A stretch of DNA of 64,000 bases from Mesorhizobium sp. M9A.F.Ca.ET.002.03.1.2 (GCF_003952365.1 NZ_CP034443.1:4767001-4831000), one strand, 5' to 3'. Positions 1-9,131 are shown, counted from the first letter of the stretch. The notes: generated from the letters alone by a model not told the origin. A program made the numbers and translations.

Positions 1-2
1 CC

Positions 3-650
3 TTTATCCGTCAGGCAAGGACGCTCGCCGCGTCCGCGACCGGCTCCGGCAGGCTGATTCTCTCACTCGACGCGACGATGAGCCGCCAGCCGACCTGGGA
101 TCTCGCCTGTGCACTGCAGGGCGAGATGTTTGACGCCGTCGGCAAGGCTGGAGCGCTCAGCGTCCAACTGGTCTATTTTCGCGGTCTTGGTGAATGCCGT
201 TCGTCTGGCTTCGTTACCGACACGAATGCCTTGAAGCAGTTGATGACGCGGATCGAATGCCGCAGCGGCCACACCCAGATCGGCAAGGTGCTCGCCCATG
301 CGCTGAAACAGACGGCGGCGGCCAAGGTCAACGCGCTGGTCTATATCGGCGATGCGATGGAAGAAAATATCGACGACCTAGCCGAAAAGGCCGGCAGCCT
401 CGGCCTGCACGGCGTTCCTGTCTTCGTCTTTCAGGAAGGCCATGATTCCGGCGCGGAAAAGGCGTTCAAGGAAATTGCGCGGCTGTCCAAGGGGGCCTGG
501 TTCCGATTTGATCGGCAGGCTGCCGCAACCTTGGCCAGCTTGCTTTCGGCGGTCGCCGTGTTTGCGACGGGCGGGCTGAAGGCACTGGAGGCCAGGGGCA
601 GGCCGGAAGACCAGCTGATGATCGAGCATCTGCGGGGCGGCAGGAAATAA
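3..650 (+). CDS. VWA-domain-like protein, 5' end outside window
   Basis: The reading frame is open from the left edge, so the gene starts upstream. The first visible residues (RLILSLDATMSRQPTWD) look like the first strand and metal-site loop of a von Willebrand factor A fold; DATMS would be a variant of the DxSxS MIDAS motif. The rest alternates hydrophobic strands (LSVQLVYFRG, VNALVYIGDAMEE, VPVFVFQEG) with helices, as in VWA domains. No signal peptide or membrane segment is visible in this part. The stop codon shares one base with the start of the next gene (TAATG), which indicates translational coupling to the J-domain protein. The function is unknown; a cytosolic protein-interaction role is inference. 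Confidence 0.7.
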   Translation, partial: FIRQARTLAASATGSGRLILSLDATMSRQPTWDLACALQGEMFDAVGKAGALSVQLVYFRGLGECRSSGFVTDTNALKQLMTRIECRSGHTQIGKVLAHALKQTAAAKVNALVYIGDAMEENIDDLAEKAGSLGLHGVPVFVFQEGHDSGAEKAFKEIARLSKGAWFRFDRQAAATLASLLSAVAVFATGGLKALEARGRPEDQLMIEHLRGGRK

Positions 651-1348
651 TGGGCGCGCTTCTTCTATTTGTGGCGTTGCTTCTGGTGCTGCTCGGCACG
701 GCCATGGTTTTCCTCCGCGCCGACCCCGCGAGACTAGCAAGCGCGATGAGAACGCTTGGGCCCGTCCTGCTGGCGCTGATCGGCGTCGCCGTGCTCTTGG
801 TCGGACGCGGAGGCATTGGCGGCCTGATCCTGTCGGTTGCGCTCGCCTGGTATGGCTCGATGCGGATGAAGCGGCCGACAGCGAAACTGGAGCCGGGCAA
901 GCATTCGACGGTGCGCACCGCGGCACTCGAAATGGAGCTTGATCACGATACCGGCAGCCTGGAGGGGCTCGTGCTCGCCGGCCGCCATGAAGGCAAGATG
1001 CTTGGCACGATGGGCCTTGCGGAATTGCAGCAGCTTTATCGCGAGCTCTTCGGCGACCCGGAGAGCCGCCAGCTGCTAGAGACGTATCTTGACGGCAGAT
1101 TTCCCGTCTGGCGCAAAGACGCTGAGGCGGATGGTGGCGAAGGGCTGGGTGTTTCGCCAGGTTCTGGCTCCATGACTAAGGAGGAGGCCTACAAGATCCT
1201 TGGTCTTGAAGCGGGGGCCGCCGCGGCGGATGTCCGCAAGGCGCACCGCCGCCTGATGCAGCGCCTGCACCCCGATATCGGTGGCACGTCTTTCCTGGCG
1301 GCGCGGATCAACGAAGCCAAGGACGTCTTGCTCTCCAATCACCATTAG
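650..1348 (+). CDS. Membrane protein with C-terminal J domain
   Basis: This 232-residue protein has two hydrophobic segments in the first 75 residues (roughly 1-22 and 37-68), a middle region of about 100 residues, and a C-terminal J domain at about residues 175-232. The J domain carries the diagnostic HPD tripeptide at 207-209 (LHPDIGGT), which in this family stimulates Hsp70 ATPase. The layout of membrane anchor plus C-terminal J domain resembles Tim14/DjlA-type co-chaperones rather than canonical DnaJ: there is no zinc finger or G/F region. It likely recruits DnaK to the inner membrane. It overlaps the preceding VWA-like gene by one base and converges with the carboxypeptidase gene. The partner and substrate are unknown. 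Confidence 0.85.
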   Translation: MGALLLFVALLLVLLGTAMVFLRADPARLASAMRTLGPVLLALIGVAVLLVGRGGIGGLILSVALAWYGSMRMKRPTAKLEPGKHSTVRTAALEMELDHDTGSLEGLVLAGRHEGKMLGTMGLAELQQLYRELFGDPESRQLLETYLDGRFPVWRKDAEADGGEGLGVSPGSGSMTKEEAYKILGLEAGAAAADVRKAHRRLMQRLHPDIGGTSFLAARINEAKDVLLSNHH

Positions 1349-1394
1349 TCTCCTTCGACGCAGAATTTTCCGGGAGGGTGTCTTTCCACGCTGC

Positions 1395-2777
1395 CTACTG
1401 CTGGACGGCGTAGCATTCGATTTTCTTTTTCTTCAGGGCGTTGCAGGCTTTCCAGGCGGCGGTCTTCGAACCAAAGCCGAACCGGGCGCGGTAGTAGGTG
1501 ACGCCGTCCTTTTCGAAGGCGACGGTGAAGCCCGAGGCGTCGGCCAGGACCGAAGGCGCCTGCTTGATCGTCTTGTCGAGGAGGGCCTGGGCTTCGGACT
1601 GTTTTGGCGAAGAGGCGACCTGCACCGCCCAACCGGACGGCACCGATGCCGTTTTGACGGGATCGACGTCAGCTGGCTCGGCGTAGGCTGCCATGACCCG
1701 CGCGGTCGCCACGTCGTCCGCGGCGGCCGCAGCCACTGCCTTGACCTTCCTGGTCTGAACGGCCGGGGCGGTTTCTTCAACGACAGGCTCGGCCTCCTCA
1801 ACAAGAGAGGCTATGGCGTCGTCGTCCGGCTTGCTGTCCGGTGTCGGCGCGTCGTCCTTGGGCAGGAACACTTTTGCCAGCGCGGTGATCGGGTTGCCGC
1901 CGCTGGCTTTGGCGACCAGCATGCCGCTGCCGCGCGACGACGCCTTCGGCATGTAGGTGTTGATCAACCCGGCCATCTGGTTGTCGCGGCTGCCGCCGGA
2001 TTTCCCACCTATGACCACTGCGACGATGCGGCGGTCGCCGTCGGAGACCGAGGAGACGAGATTGTAGCCGGAGGCGCGGGTATAGCCCGTCTTGATGCCG
2101 TCGACGCCCTTGATGCGCCCGAGCAGGCGGTTATGGCCGTTGATGCGCTTACGGCCATAGAGGAAGGATCGCTGCGAGAAGTAGCCGTAATATTGGGGAA
2201 AATGCTCCCGCAGCGCGATGCCGAGCACGGCCATGTCGCGCGCAGTGGTGAACTGACCGGGGTTTGGCAAGCCGTGGGCGTTGCGGAAAACGGTCCCCTT
2301 CATACCCAGTGCCCGCGCTTTGGCCGTCATCATGTGGGCGAAATTGGCTTCATTACCGCCGAGAAGTTCGCCGAGTGCCGTTGCCGAGTCGTTTGCCGAC
2401 TTGGTCACCATCGACAGGATCGCGGTCTCGACCGTGATCGCGCCGCCCGGCCTGACACCGAGTTTCGTCGGCGGTTCGGCAGCAGCGTTGGCCGAGAAGA
2501 CGACCCGGGAACTCTTGCTGATCTTGCCTTTCGCCATGGCCTCGAAAGCCAGGTAAAGCGTCATCATCTTGGTGAGCGAGGCGGGATAGCGCCGACCGTC
2601 GGCATTCGAAGAATAGAGCACCTTGCCGGTCTTTGCGTCCATGACGATGGCCGCCGACTTGGCCGCCATGGACGGAGCAGCGTCGGCAACGACGAATGTC
2701 ATCGCCAAAGCGAAGATCATGATCGTTTTTAGAGAGGACGCGGATTTGGAGAGAATGCCCGACAACGCCTGACGCAC
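1395..2777 (-). CDS. D-alanyl-D-alanine carboxypeptidase (PBP5-type) with SPOR domain
   Basis: The enzyme removes the terminal D-Ala of peptidoglycan pentapeptides in the periplasm. All three serine penicillin-binding motifs are present: SxxK (S67-LT-K70), SxN (S127-A-N129) and KTG (229-231). An N-terminal hydrophobic segment ending in SMAA is a Sec signal peptide. The last ~75 residues (from GWAVQVASS) form a SPOR domain, which binds denuded septal glycan and suggests a division-site role. The chosen start is a GTG at 2777 preceded by AAGGA seven bases upstream; an in-frame TTG at 2846 would add 23 residues but lacks a clear ribosome site. The family is sure; dacA, dacC or dacF cannot be assigned. 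Confidence 0.93.
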   Translation of the reverse strand: MRQALSGILSKSASSLKTIMIFALAMTFVVADAAPSMAAKSAAIVMDAKTGKVLYSSNADGRRYPASLTKMMTLYLAFEAMAKGKISKSSRVVFSANAAAEPPTKLGVRPGGAITVETAILSMVTKSANDSATALGELLGGNEANFAHMMTAKARALGMKGTVFRNAHGLPNPGQFTTARDMAVLGIALREHFPQYYGYFSQRSFLYGRKRINGHNRLLGRIKGVDGIKTGYTRASGYNLVSSVSDGDRRIVAVVIGGKSGGSRDNQMAGLINTYMPKASSRGSGMLVAKASGGNPITALAKVFLPKDDAPTPDSKPDDDAIASLVEEAEPVVEETAPAVQTRKVKAVAAAAADDVATARVMAAYAEPADVDPVKTASVPSGWAVQVASSPKQSEAQALLDKTIKQAPSVLADASGFTVAFEKDGVTYYRARFGFGSKTAAWKACNALKKKKIECYAVQQ

Positions 2778-2992
2778 CGATGGTTCCTTTGAAATTTTTT
2801 GTTGCGCTGGAGGCGGGCAAAGGGATCCTGCCTCACTTCCGGCCAAGCTAACGCGGCCAGCGTTACCAATCCGTTTATGGTAACCGCCGCGTTCACCATT
2901 TTCTTCGAGCTTGAGCTTTTCTTTATTCGAATTTTAGCCGCTGCCAGTGCTTGGCCGGTGTGCTGACGGCTGTCGCCGCATTCGGCGAGACA

Positions 2993-3036
2993 TTGACTTT
3001 TTGTGCATTGCACAATATCTTACTTGCATTGCACAA
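2993..3036 (+). promoter_or_regulatory. Phasin promoter with palindromic operator in the spacer
   Basis: A -35-like TTGACT (2993-2998) and a -10-like TATCTT (3016-3021) are separated by exactly 17 bases. The spacer holds a perfect 15-bp palindrome TTGTGCATTGCACAA (3001-3015). A second partial copy, TTGCATTGCACAA, lies at 3024-3036, around the expected transcription start. TGC/GCA-type palindromes before phasin genes are the expected target of the PHB-responsive repressor PhaR in alphaproteobacteria; assignment to PhaR here is inference. The rest of 2778-3092 also holds the inverted pair GTTACC...GGTAAC near 2865-2884. Confidence 0.65.
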
Positions 3037-3092
3037 CGCGGCCAGGACAGGGCGCGTCCACCCTCAGGGCAACCGTCAAGGGAATGCGTGAA

Positions 3093-3422
3093 ATGACCCA
3101 GACCTATGAAGATTTCAGCAAATACGGCAAGGAGTTTGCCGACTCCGGATTGAAGAGCTTCGCATCCCTTTCCAAGGGTGCGCAGGCAATCGCCACCGAG
3201 GCGAGCGAGTACACCAAGAAGAGCTTCGAAGCCGGCAGCGCAGCAGCAGAGAAACTTTTGTCGGCCAAGTCGCTGGAGAAGGCGTTCGAGATCCAGTCCG
3301 ACTTTGCCAAGCAGTCCTACGAATCCTTCGTCACCGAAGCCACCAAGATCGGCGATCTCTATGCCGAACTCGCCAAGGAAGCCTACAAGCCGTTCGAATC
3401 AATCGTCGCAAAAGCGAAATAA
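3093..3422 (+). CDS. Phasin family protein
   Basis: Phasins coat polyhydroxybutyrate granules and control their number and size. This 109-residue protein is small, Ala/Lys/Glu-rich, cysteine-free and predicted almost wholly helical, with the typical pattern YEDFSKYGKEFADSGLKS followed by AKSLEKAFEIQSDFAKQSYE and an EATKIGDLYAEL stretch. The start at 3093 is supported by AAGGGA nine bases upstream; in-frame ATGs at 3084 and 3003 would lie closer to or inside the promoter/operator. A strong terminator follows, so it is a single-gene unit. Regulation by a PHB-sensing repressor is suggested by the operator upstream. Confidence 0.92.
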   Translation: MTQTYEDFSKYGKEFADSGLKSFASLSKGAQAIATEASEYTKKSFEAGSAAAEKLLSAKSLEKAFEIQSDFAKQSYESFVTEATKIGDLYAELAKEAYKPFESIVAKAK

Positions 3423-3467
3423 TCTCGCTTTAGCATGTGAAGGATGGCTCTCGGGCCTGCAAGGCAG

Positions 3468-3498
3468 ACCCGGTCGCGCACGCGCGGCCGGGTTTTTT
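3468..3498 (+). terminator. Rho-independent terminator of the phasin gene
   Basis: ACCCGG...CGCGC pairs with GCGCG...CCGGGT around a short loop and is followed directly by a run of six T. It lies 45 bases after the phasin stop. Confidence 0.85.
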
Positions 3499-3660
3499 CA
3501 TGGCAATTTGAAATCAGGGGCTCTTACTGCCTTCACGATTTCAAAAATCGGCCAAGTTTGGCCATCTAGCCATATTGTCAGCTAAACAGAAGGGCTTAAA
3601 ATCGTTCATCGAACACCTACATGTCGAACTCGCTTGGGGATTCGAAAAAGGCAGGACTAC

Positions 3661-4026
3661 GTGACTACAGGTTTGACTGCCACAAGAGATGTGGTGCGTA
3701 TGCAAAACGGCAGCGACGGCAACGAGGCCGGTCGCGGCACGGCTGTCATTACGCGCACCAAAACCAAGACCAAGAAGCCTAGCCTTTATCGGGTCCTCAT
3801 TCTCAACGACGACTACACGCCCATGGAATTCGTGGTTCACGTGCTGGAGCGTTTTTTCCAGAAGGACCGTGAAGCCGCCACACGCATCATGCTTCATGTT
3901 CACAATCATGGAGTGGGCGAGTGCGGGGTCTATACATTCGAGGTGGCCGAGACCAAAGTGTCCCAGGTCATGGATTTCGCCCGACAAAATCAGCATCCGC
4001 TGCAATGCGTGATGGAGAAGAAGTGA
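3661..4026 (+). CDS. clpS: ATP-dependent Clp protease adaptor ClpS
   Basis: ClpS delivers N-degron substrates to ClpAP. The core reads [17 protein letters not shown], with the NDD/TPMEFV motif and a [12 protein letters not shown] segment that make up the N-degron pocket and ClpA-binding face. The N-terminal extension is polar and Lys/Thr-rich, as expected for the flexible tail that reaches the ClpA pore. Start choice: the GTG at 3661 has AAGGCAGGA five bases upstream; ATGs at 3634 and 3700 are alternatives. The gene lies 6 bases before clpA, so the two are co-transcribed. Confidence 0.95.
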   Translation: MTTGLTATRDVVRMQNGSDGNEAGRGTAVITRTKTKTKKPSLYRVLILNDDYTPMEFVVHVLERFFQKDREAATRIMLHVHNHGVGECGVYTFEVAETKVSQVMDFARQNQHPLQCVMEKK

Positions 4027-4032
4027 GGTAAC

Positions 4033-6504
4033 ATGCCGGCTTTCTCCCAAGGCCTGGAAAAGGCGCTTCACCAGGCGCTGACGTTCGCCAACGAGCGGCA
4101 CCACGAATATGCAACCCTTGAACATTTGCTGCTCGCTCTCATCGACGACACCGAGGCGGCCGCGGTCATGCGCGCCTGCAACGTCGATCTCGACGAGCTG
4201 AAGCATACGGTTCTCACCTATATCGACACCGAGCTCGACAATCTCGTCACCGGCTACGACGAGGATTCCAAGCCGACGGCTGGTTTCCAGCGCGTCATCC
4301 AGCGCGCGGTGATCCATGTGCAGTCGTCCGGCCGCGAGGAAGTCTCCGGCGCCAACGTGCTCGTTGCCATCTTCGCCGAGCGCGAGAGCCATGCCGCCTA
4401 TTTCCTGCAGGAACAGCAGATGACCCGCTACGACGCGGTCAACTACATCTCGCATGGCATCGCCAAGCGCCCCGGCGCATCCGAGACGCGGTCGCCGCGC
4501 GGCGCCGACGACGAGCAGGGCGGCCAGAACGGCGCAGAGCCGCAGGAGGAGGGCGGCAAGAAAAAGCAGCAGCAGGACGCGCTGACCGCCTATTGCGTCA
4601 ATCTGAACAACAAGGCCAAGGCCGGCAAGATCGATCCGCTGATCGGCCGCGAGTCCGAGATCAACCGCACCATCCAGGTGCTGTGCCGCCGCTCCAAGAA
4701 CAATCCGCTCTATGTCGGCGACCCCGGCGTCGGCAAGACGGCGATCGCCGAAGGCTTGGCCAAGCGCATCGTCGAAGGCGACGTGCCGGAAGTGTTGCAC
4801 AATGCCACCGTCTTCGCGCTCGACATGGGAACATTGCTGGCCGGAACCCGCTATCGCGGCGATTTCGAGGAGCGGCTGAAGCAGGTCGTCAAGGAACTCG
4901 AGGATTATCCGGGCGCGGTGCTGTTCATCGACGAGATCCACACCGTGATCGGGGCAGGGGCGACGTCGGGCGGCGCCATGGATGCGTCGAACCTGTTGAA
5001 GCCGGCGCTGTCGTCCGGAACGATCCGCTGCATCGGCTCGACCACCTACAAGGAGTTCCGCCAGTTCTTCGAGAAGGACCGTGCTTTGGTGCGGCGCTTC
5101 CAGAAGATCGACGTCAACGAGCCGACCATCGAGGACGCCATCGAGATCATGAAGGGCCTGAAGCCCTATTTCGAGGAGTTCCACAAGGTTCGCTACACGG
5201 CTGAGGCGATCAAGGCTTCGGTCGAACTGTCGGCGCGCTACATCAATGACCGCAAGCTGCCGGACAAGGCGATCGACGTGATCGACGAGACCGGCGCCTC
5301 GCAGATGCTGGTGCCGGAGGCCAAGCGCAAGAAGACCATTGGCATCAAGGAGATCGAAGCGACGATCGCCACCATCGCCCGCATTCCGCCGAAGACGGTT
5401 TCCGCTGACGACGAGAAGGTGCTGGCCGGTCTGGACGTCGAGCTGAAGCGCGTCGTCTACGGTCAGGACACCGCGATCACGGCGTTGACCTCGGCGATCA
5501 AGCTGGCGAGGGCCGGCCTGCGCGAACCGGAGAAGCCGATCGGCTCCTATCTGTTCTCGGGCCCGACCGGCGTCGGCAAGACCGAAGTGGCAAAGCAGCT
5601 CGCCGCCTCGCTCGGTGTCGAACTGATCCGCTTCGACATGTCCGAATATATGGAGCGCCACACCGTCTCGCGGCTGATCGGCGCGCCTCCCGGCTATGTC
5701 GGCTTCGACCAGGGCGGCCTGTTGACCGACGGCGTCGACCAGCATCCGCATTGCGTGCTGTTGCTCGACGAGGTCGAGAAGGCGCATCCGGACCTGTTCA
5801 ACATCCTGTTGCAGGTCATGGACCACGGCAAGCTGACCGACCACAACGGCAAGCAGATCGACTTCCGCAATGTCATCCTGATCATGACCACCAATGCGGG
5901 CGCCTCGGATGCGCAGCGCGCGGCGATCGGTTTCGGCTCGACCAAGCGTGAAGGCGACGATGTCGAGGCGATCAACCGGCTGTTCACGCCGGAGTTCCGC
6001 AACCGTCTCGATGCGATCATCCCGTTCGGCTCGCTGCCGGTTCCGGTCATCCATCAGGTGGTGCAGAAGTTCGTCATGCAGCTCGAGGCCCAGCTTTCCG
6101 AGCGTGGCGTCACCTTCGACCTGTCGCAGGAGGCAATCGCGTGGCTGGCCGACAAGGGTTATGACGAGCGCATGGGCGCTCGGCCGCTCGGCCGCGTCAT
6201 CCAGGAGCACATCAAGAAGCCGCTGGCCGACGAGGTGCTGTTCGGCAAGCTCAAGAGGGGCGGCACGGTGCGTGTTACCGTCGAGAAGAAGGAGACCGGC
6301 GAAACCGGCCTGAAGCTCGAATCGCTCGCCGACGAGGCGCCGGTCAAGCCGAAGAAGGAAGAACCGGACGACGCGCCGAAGCCCAGGAAAGCGGCCGTCA
6401 AGAAGCCCGCCGCGAAGAAGGCGATCGCGCAGAAGGCTGAGCCCAAGGGCAAGGATGGCGGCAGCAAACGCAGTCTGGTCCCGCAACTGCCTCGCAAGGG
6501 GTAA
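4033..6504 (+). CDS. clpA: ATP-dependent Clp protease ATP-binding subunit ClpA
   Basis: This 823-residue AAA+ unfoldase works with ClpP. It has an N-terminal Clp-N domain (1-~145), then D1 with Walker [10 protein letters not shown] near 229 and Walker [10 protein letters not shown] near 297, then D2 with Walker [10 protein letters not shown] near 510 and VLLLDEVEK near 576. Two features differ from the E. coli form: a charged, low-complexity linker between the N domain and D1 (about 155-185, rich in Gly, Glu, Gln and Lys) and a C-terminal tail of about 60 residues rich in Lys, Ala and Pro. It follows clpS closely and ends at a bidirectional terminator. Confidence 0.97.
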   Translation: MPAFSQGLEKALHQALTFANERHHEYATLEHLLLALIDDTEAAAVMRACNVDLDELKHTVLTYIDTELDNLVTGYDEDSKPTAGFQRVIQRAVIHVQSSGREEVSGANVLVAIFAERESHAAYFLQEQQMTRYDAVNYISHGIAKRPGASETRSPRGADDEQGGQNGAEPQEEGGKKKQQQDALTAYCVNLNNKAKAGKIDPLIGRESEINRTIQVLCRRSKNNPLYVGDPGVGKTAIAEGLAKRIVEGDVPEVLHNATVFALDMGTLLAGTRYRGDFEERLKQVVKELEDYPGAVLFIDEIHTVIGAGATSGGAMDASNLLKPALSSGTIRCIGSTTYKEFRQFFEKDRALVRRFQKIDVNEPTIEDAIEIMKGLKPYFEEFHKVRYTAEAIKASVELSARYINDRKLPDKAIDVIDETGASQMLVPEAKRKKTIGIKEIEATIATIARIPPKTVSADDEKVLAGLDVELKRVVYGQDTAITALTSAIKLARAGLREPEKPIGSYLFSGPTGVGKTEVAKQLAASLGVELIRFDMSEYMERHTVSRLIGAPPGYVGFDQGGLLTDGVDQHPHCVLLLDEVEKAHPDLFNILLQVMDHGKLTDHNGKQIDFRNVILIMTTNAGASDAQRAAIGFGSTKREGDDVEAINRLFTPEFRNRLDAIIPFGSLPVPVIHQVVQKFVMQLEAQLSERGVTFDLSQEAIAWLADKGYDERMGARPLGRVIQEHIKKPLADEVLFGKLKRGGTVRVTVEKKETGETGLKLESLADEAPVKPKKEEPDDAPKPRKAAVKKPAAKKAIAQKAEPKGKDGGSKRSLVPQLPRKG

Positions 6505-6524
6505 AGGCCTGAAAGCCAAAAAAA

Positions 6525-6546
6525 GCCCCGGAGACGGGGCTTTTTT
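6525..6546. terminator. Bidirectional terminator between clpA and the HIT gene
   Basis: The stem GCCCCG-gaga-CGGGGC (6525-6540) is flanked by a run of A on the left and six T on the right, so it can terminate clpA from the left and the HIT gene from the right. Confidence 0.9.
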
Positions 6547-6579
6547 CGTTGGATGATGGCCGAAGCCGGATGCCCGGCT

Positions 6580-7011
6580 TCAGTTTTCCAGCGCAGTCCG
6601 TATCTTGCCGGCGTTCTCAGCCAGTACCTCGGGCTTCTCCATCTGCCCACTATGCGGCTTCAACGGAATGCCCTCAAAGCGCGGAATGACATGGACATGG
6701 AGATGATAGACGGTCTGGCCCGAAGCGGGCTCGTTGAACTGCAGGACGGTGACACCATCGGCGCCGAAGGCCTTCTTCACCGCCAACGCAACCTTCTGAA
6801 CAATTGCGAAAAGTGGGCCGAACGTTGCCGGATCCGCGTCTAGCAGGTTGCGCGACGGCGCCTTCGGCACAACCAGCGTATGACCCGGGCCTTGCGGCAT
6901 CACATCCATGAAGGCGACAACCGCGTCATCTTCATAGACGCGATGCGATGGGATTTCACCGCGTAGGATTTTCGCGAAGATATTGTCGCTGTCGTAGATG
7001 GCTTCGGCCAT
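6580..7011 (-). CDS. HIT family protein (Hint-type nucleotide hydrolase)
   Basis: This 143-residue protein carries the histidine triad HLHVHV with H103, H105 and H107, preceded by the family stretch FNEPASGQTVYH. It starts IYDSDNIFAKILRGEIPSHRVYEDD, matching HinT/PKCI-type proteins. These enzymes hydrolyse nucleoside phosphoramidates, including aminoacyl-adenylates; the substrate here cannot be read from sequence. It is a single gene, converging on clpA with a shared terminator. The intergenic region upstream contains a rhizobial mosaic palindrome. The family is certain, the exact biological role is not. Confidence 0.93.
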   Translation of the reverse strand: MAEAIYDSDNIFAKILRGEIPSHRVYEDDAVVAFMDVMPQGPGHTLVVPKAPSRNLLDADPATFGPLFAIVQKVALAVKKAFGADGVTVLQFNEPASGQTVYHLHVHVIPRFEGIPLKPHSGQMEKPEVLAENAGKIRTALEN

Positions 7012-7050
7012 GGCGTGCGCTCCCGATTATGCCTTGTTCTGCCGCATCGA

Positions 7051-7145
7051 CCCGAAAATCGGAATCGATGTTCGGAAAGTACGATGCGGAGATTCAAAGT
7101 GTTAGAGCCTACTTTGTGCGTCCAATTGGACGCACGTCGCTCTAA
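7051..7145. repeat. Rhizobial intergenic mosaic palindrome (RIME-like)
   Basis: Two imperfect palindromes sit side by side: CCGAAAATCGGAATCGATGTTCGG, read as CCGAAAATCG/CGATGTTCGG around GAAT, and TTAGAGC...GTGCGTCC-aatt-GGACGCAC...GCTCTAA. I recognise this arrangement as a repeat that recurs between genes in Mesorhizobium/Rhizobium chromosomes. The right palindrome contains the stop codon of the acyltransferase gene. Confidence 0.7.
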
Positions 7146-8359
7146 TCGTCCGCCAGATCCTTGCGGAACGGAGTGTGCCCTTCGAGATAGTCACCCATCC
7201 GCTCGACTTCGCGCCGCTCGCGGTTGAGGTAGTCGGCGACCGCATTGCGCAAGCCGGGATGCGCGATGTAATGCGCCGAATGCATGGTCACCGGCCTGTA
7301 GCCGCGCGCCAGCTTATGCTCGCCTTGCGCGCCCGCTTCGACCACTTTCAGCTTGCGGTCGATCGCGAAGTCGATCGCCTGGTGATAGCAGACTTCGAAA
7401 TGCAGGAAGGGATGGTCCTCGATGCAGCCCCAGTTGCGCCCGTAGAGCGCATCGGAACCGATGAAATTAATGGCGCCGGCAATGTAGCGTCCATTGCGCC
7501 TGGCCATCACAAGCAGGATGTCGTCGGCCATGCGCTCGCCGATCATCGAGAAGAACTCGCGGTTGAGGTAAGGCCGCCCCCATTTCCTGCTGCCGGTATC
7601 CATGTAGAAGGCAAAGAAGTCGTCCCAGGCTCTTTCGGTCAGGTCCTTGCCGGTCAGCCAATCGATCGAGATGCCGTGAGCGAGCGCCTCGCGCCGCTCC
7701 TTCTTCATCGCCTTGCGCTTGCGCGAGGCCAGCGTGGCGAGAAAGTCGTCGTAGGTCGAAAACCCTTCATTGAAGAAGTGGAACTGCTGGTCAGTGCGGT
7801 GCAGGAAGCCCGCCGCTTCCAGCGCCGCGACATCTTTCTGCTGCGCGAAGGTCACGTGCGCGGAAGACACGCCGAGCTTTTCCGTCACGGCCTTCAGACC
7901 TGCTGCCAAGCCGGCCTTCACGGCCCAACTGTCCTCGCCCTTGTTGACCAGCAGGCGAGGGCCGGTGGCGGGTGTGAACGGCACCGCGCATTGCAGCTTT
8001 GGATAGTAGCGCCCGCCGGCGCGCTCGAATGCGTCCGACCAGCCGTGATCGAACACATATTCGCCCTGGCTGTGCGATTTCAGGTAGCAGGGAACGGCCC
8101 CGAGGAACTTGCCTTGCGTCGTCTCCAGTCTGAGGTGATGGCCCTGCCAGCCGGTGCGCCGCACGGCGCAGCCGGAATCCTCGAGTGCGCTCAGAAAAGC
8201 GAATGAAACGAGAGGGTTGTAGCCGTTTTCTGTATCGTCGCGCGCGGTGCCGCCGAGCCCATCCCATTCCGCGCAGGTGAAGGCGCCGATGCCGGCTGCG
8301 ACGCGGATCGAGTACTCCGCATTCACCGTTTGCCCGTCACCGTCATCGCCTTGATCCAT
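7142..8359 (-). CDS. FemAB-like GNAT acyltransferase (COG3146 type)
   Basis: This 405-residue soluble protein has no signal peptide. It shows the tandem GNAT/FemAB-like architecture of the peptidogalycan biosynthesis/recognition family: an N-terminal half with GHHLRLETTQGKFLGAVPCYLKSHSQGEYVFDHGW split by a basic helix RKRKAMKKERREAL, then DWLTGKDLTERAWDDFFAFY and a C-terminal AINFIGSDALYGRNWGCIEDHPFLHFE segment that resembles an acyl-CoA/aminoacyl donor fold. The substrate is unknown. It is followed on the same strand by no close gene; upstream lie GDPD and RidA genes 43 bases away, so the three may form one operon. Its stop codon is inside an intergenic repeat. Confidence 0.8.
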   Translation of the reverse strand: MDQGDDGDGQTVNAEYSIRVAAGIGAFTCAEWDGLGGTARDDTENGYNPLVSFAFLSALEDSGCAVRRTGWQGHHLRLETTQGKFLGAVPCYLKSHSQGEYVFDHGWSDAFERAGGRYYPKLQCAVPFTPATGPRLLVNKGEDSWAVKAGLAAGLKAVTEKLGVSSAHVTFAQQKDVAALEAAGFLHRTDQQFHFFNEGFSTYDDFLATLASRKRKAMKKERREALAHGISIDWLTGKDLTERAWDDFFAFYMDTGSRKWGRPYLNREFFSMIGERMADDILLVMARRNGRYIAGAINFIGSDALYGRNWGCIEDHPFLHFEVCYHQAIDFAIDRKLKVVEAGAQGEHKLARGYRPVTMHSAHYIAHPGLRNAVADYLNRERREVERMGDYLEGHTPFRKDLADD

Positions 8360-8402
8360 GAGGCTTATGTAGACTCCATCAGGGCTTGTGCAAGCTCGGT
8401 TT

Positions 8403-9131
8403 TCAAGCGACCTGTACCAGATCGGGTTCGAACCCTTCGAACGTCATCTGGTCGGCATATTTGAAGGTCAGGTCAATCGCCGGCTGGTCGAGCACGGTCC
8501 AGGTGATGACAGGCATTTTGAGCTTTTCGCGCACGAAACTGACGAACCGGTTCGGCAGGTCACCGGCGGCATAGGAGGTGAAGGCGATGTCGTGCGCCAG
8601 CATGGCGAAATGCGCCTCGATCAGCTTGACGTCTTTGCCGTAGGCGGTCAGCCCCCCCGGAATGCCGGGTGCGTGTTTCGCGAAATCACGGATCAGCCAG
8701 TGGTCGAACGACATGATCGCCGCCTTGCCCTTGTAGCGCTTGAGCATTTTGCCGACGCTTTCCACCAGGCCCTCGTCGTGGCCGGGAACCCCTTTCAACT
8801 CGACGATCATCGGCACGCGGCCGTCGACCAGATCGAGCACCTGCTGCAGCGTCGGCAGATGGTCTGATGTGCCGCCGATCTTGAGCGCCGTCATCTCCGC
8901 CGCCGTGCGCTGCCAGACGAAACCGTCCTGGCCGGTCAGCCGCTTCAGATCGCCGTCGTGGATAACGACCGGGATCCGGTCAGACGATATATGCACGTCG
9001 CATTCGATCGCATAGCCGCGTTCGGCCGCCGCGGCGAAGGCCGAAAGCGTGTTCTCCCAACGCGCCTTGTTCATGTCGTGAAGGCCGCGATGGGCAATGG
9101 GCCGGGCGGTCAGCCAGGAAAGATCGGTCAT
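8403..9131 (-). CDS. Glycerophosphodiester phosphodiesterase
   Basis: A 242-residue cytosolic GDPD-fold enzyme that hydrolyses glycerophosphodiesters to glycerol-3-phosphate and an alcohol. Key motifs: AHRGLHD (13-19) with the catalytic HR, ENTLSAF, a metal-binding ECDVHISSD, and VIHDGDLKRLT with the second catalytic His. There is no signal peptide, unlike periplasmic GlpQ, so it is the UgpQ-like type. The start at 9131 (MTDLSWLTARPIAHRG) lies 7 bases after the RidA stop; a longer reading frame upstream is only the RidA gene read in another frame. It is likely co-transcribed with the RidA gene. Confidence 0.93.
   Translation of the reverse strand: MTDLSWLTARPIAHRGLHDMNKARWENTLSAFAAAAERGYAIECDVHISSDRIPVVIHDGDLKRLTGQDGFVWQRTAAEMTALKIGGTSDHLPTLQQVLDLVDGRVPMIVELKGVPGHDEGLVESVGKMLKRYKGKAAIMSFDHWLIRDFAKHAPGIPGGLTAYGKDVKLIEAHFAMLAHDIAFTSYAAGDLPNRFVSFVREKLKMPVITWTVLDQPAIDLTFKYADQMTFEGFEPDLVQVA

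Noticed and set aside
1281..2732. 483-codon open frame on the plus strand
   Set aside because: Antisense to the carboxypeptidase gene, which has all catalytic motifs; the product is low-complexity Gly/Arg-rich.
3541..6519. 992-codon open frame on the minus strand
   Set aside because: It is antisense to clpA/clpS, which have full motif support; its product is rich in Arg, Leu and Asp with no family resemblance, as expected from GC-rich antisense frames.
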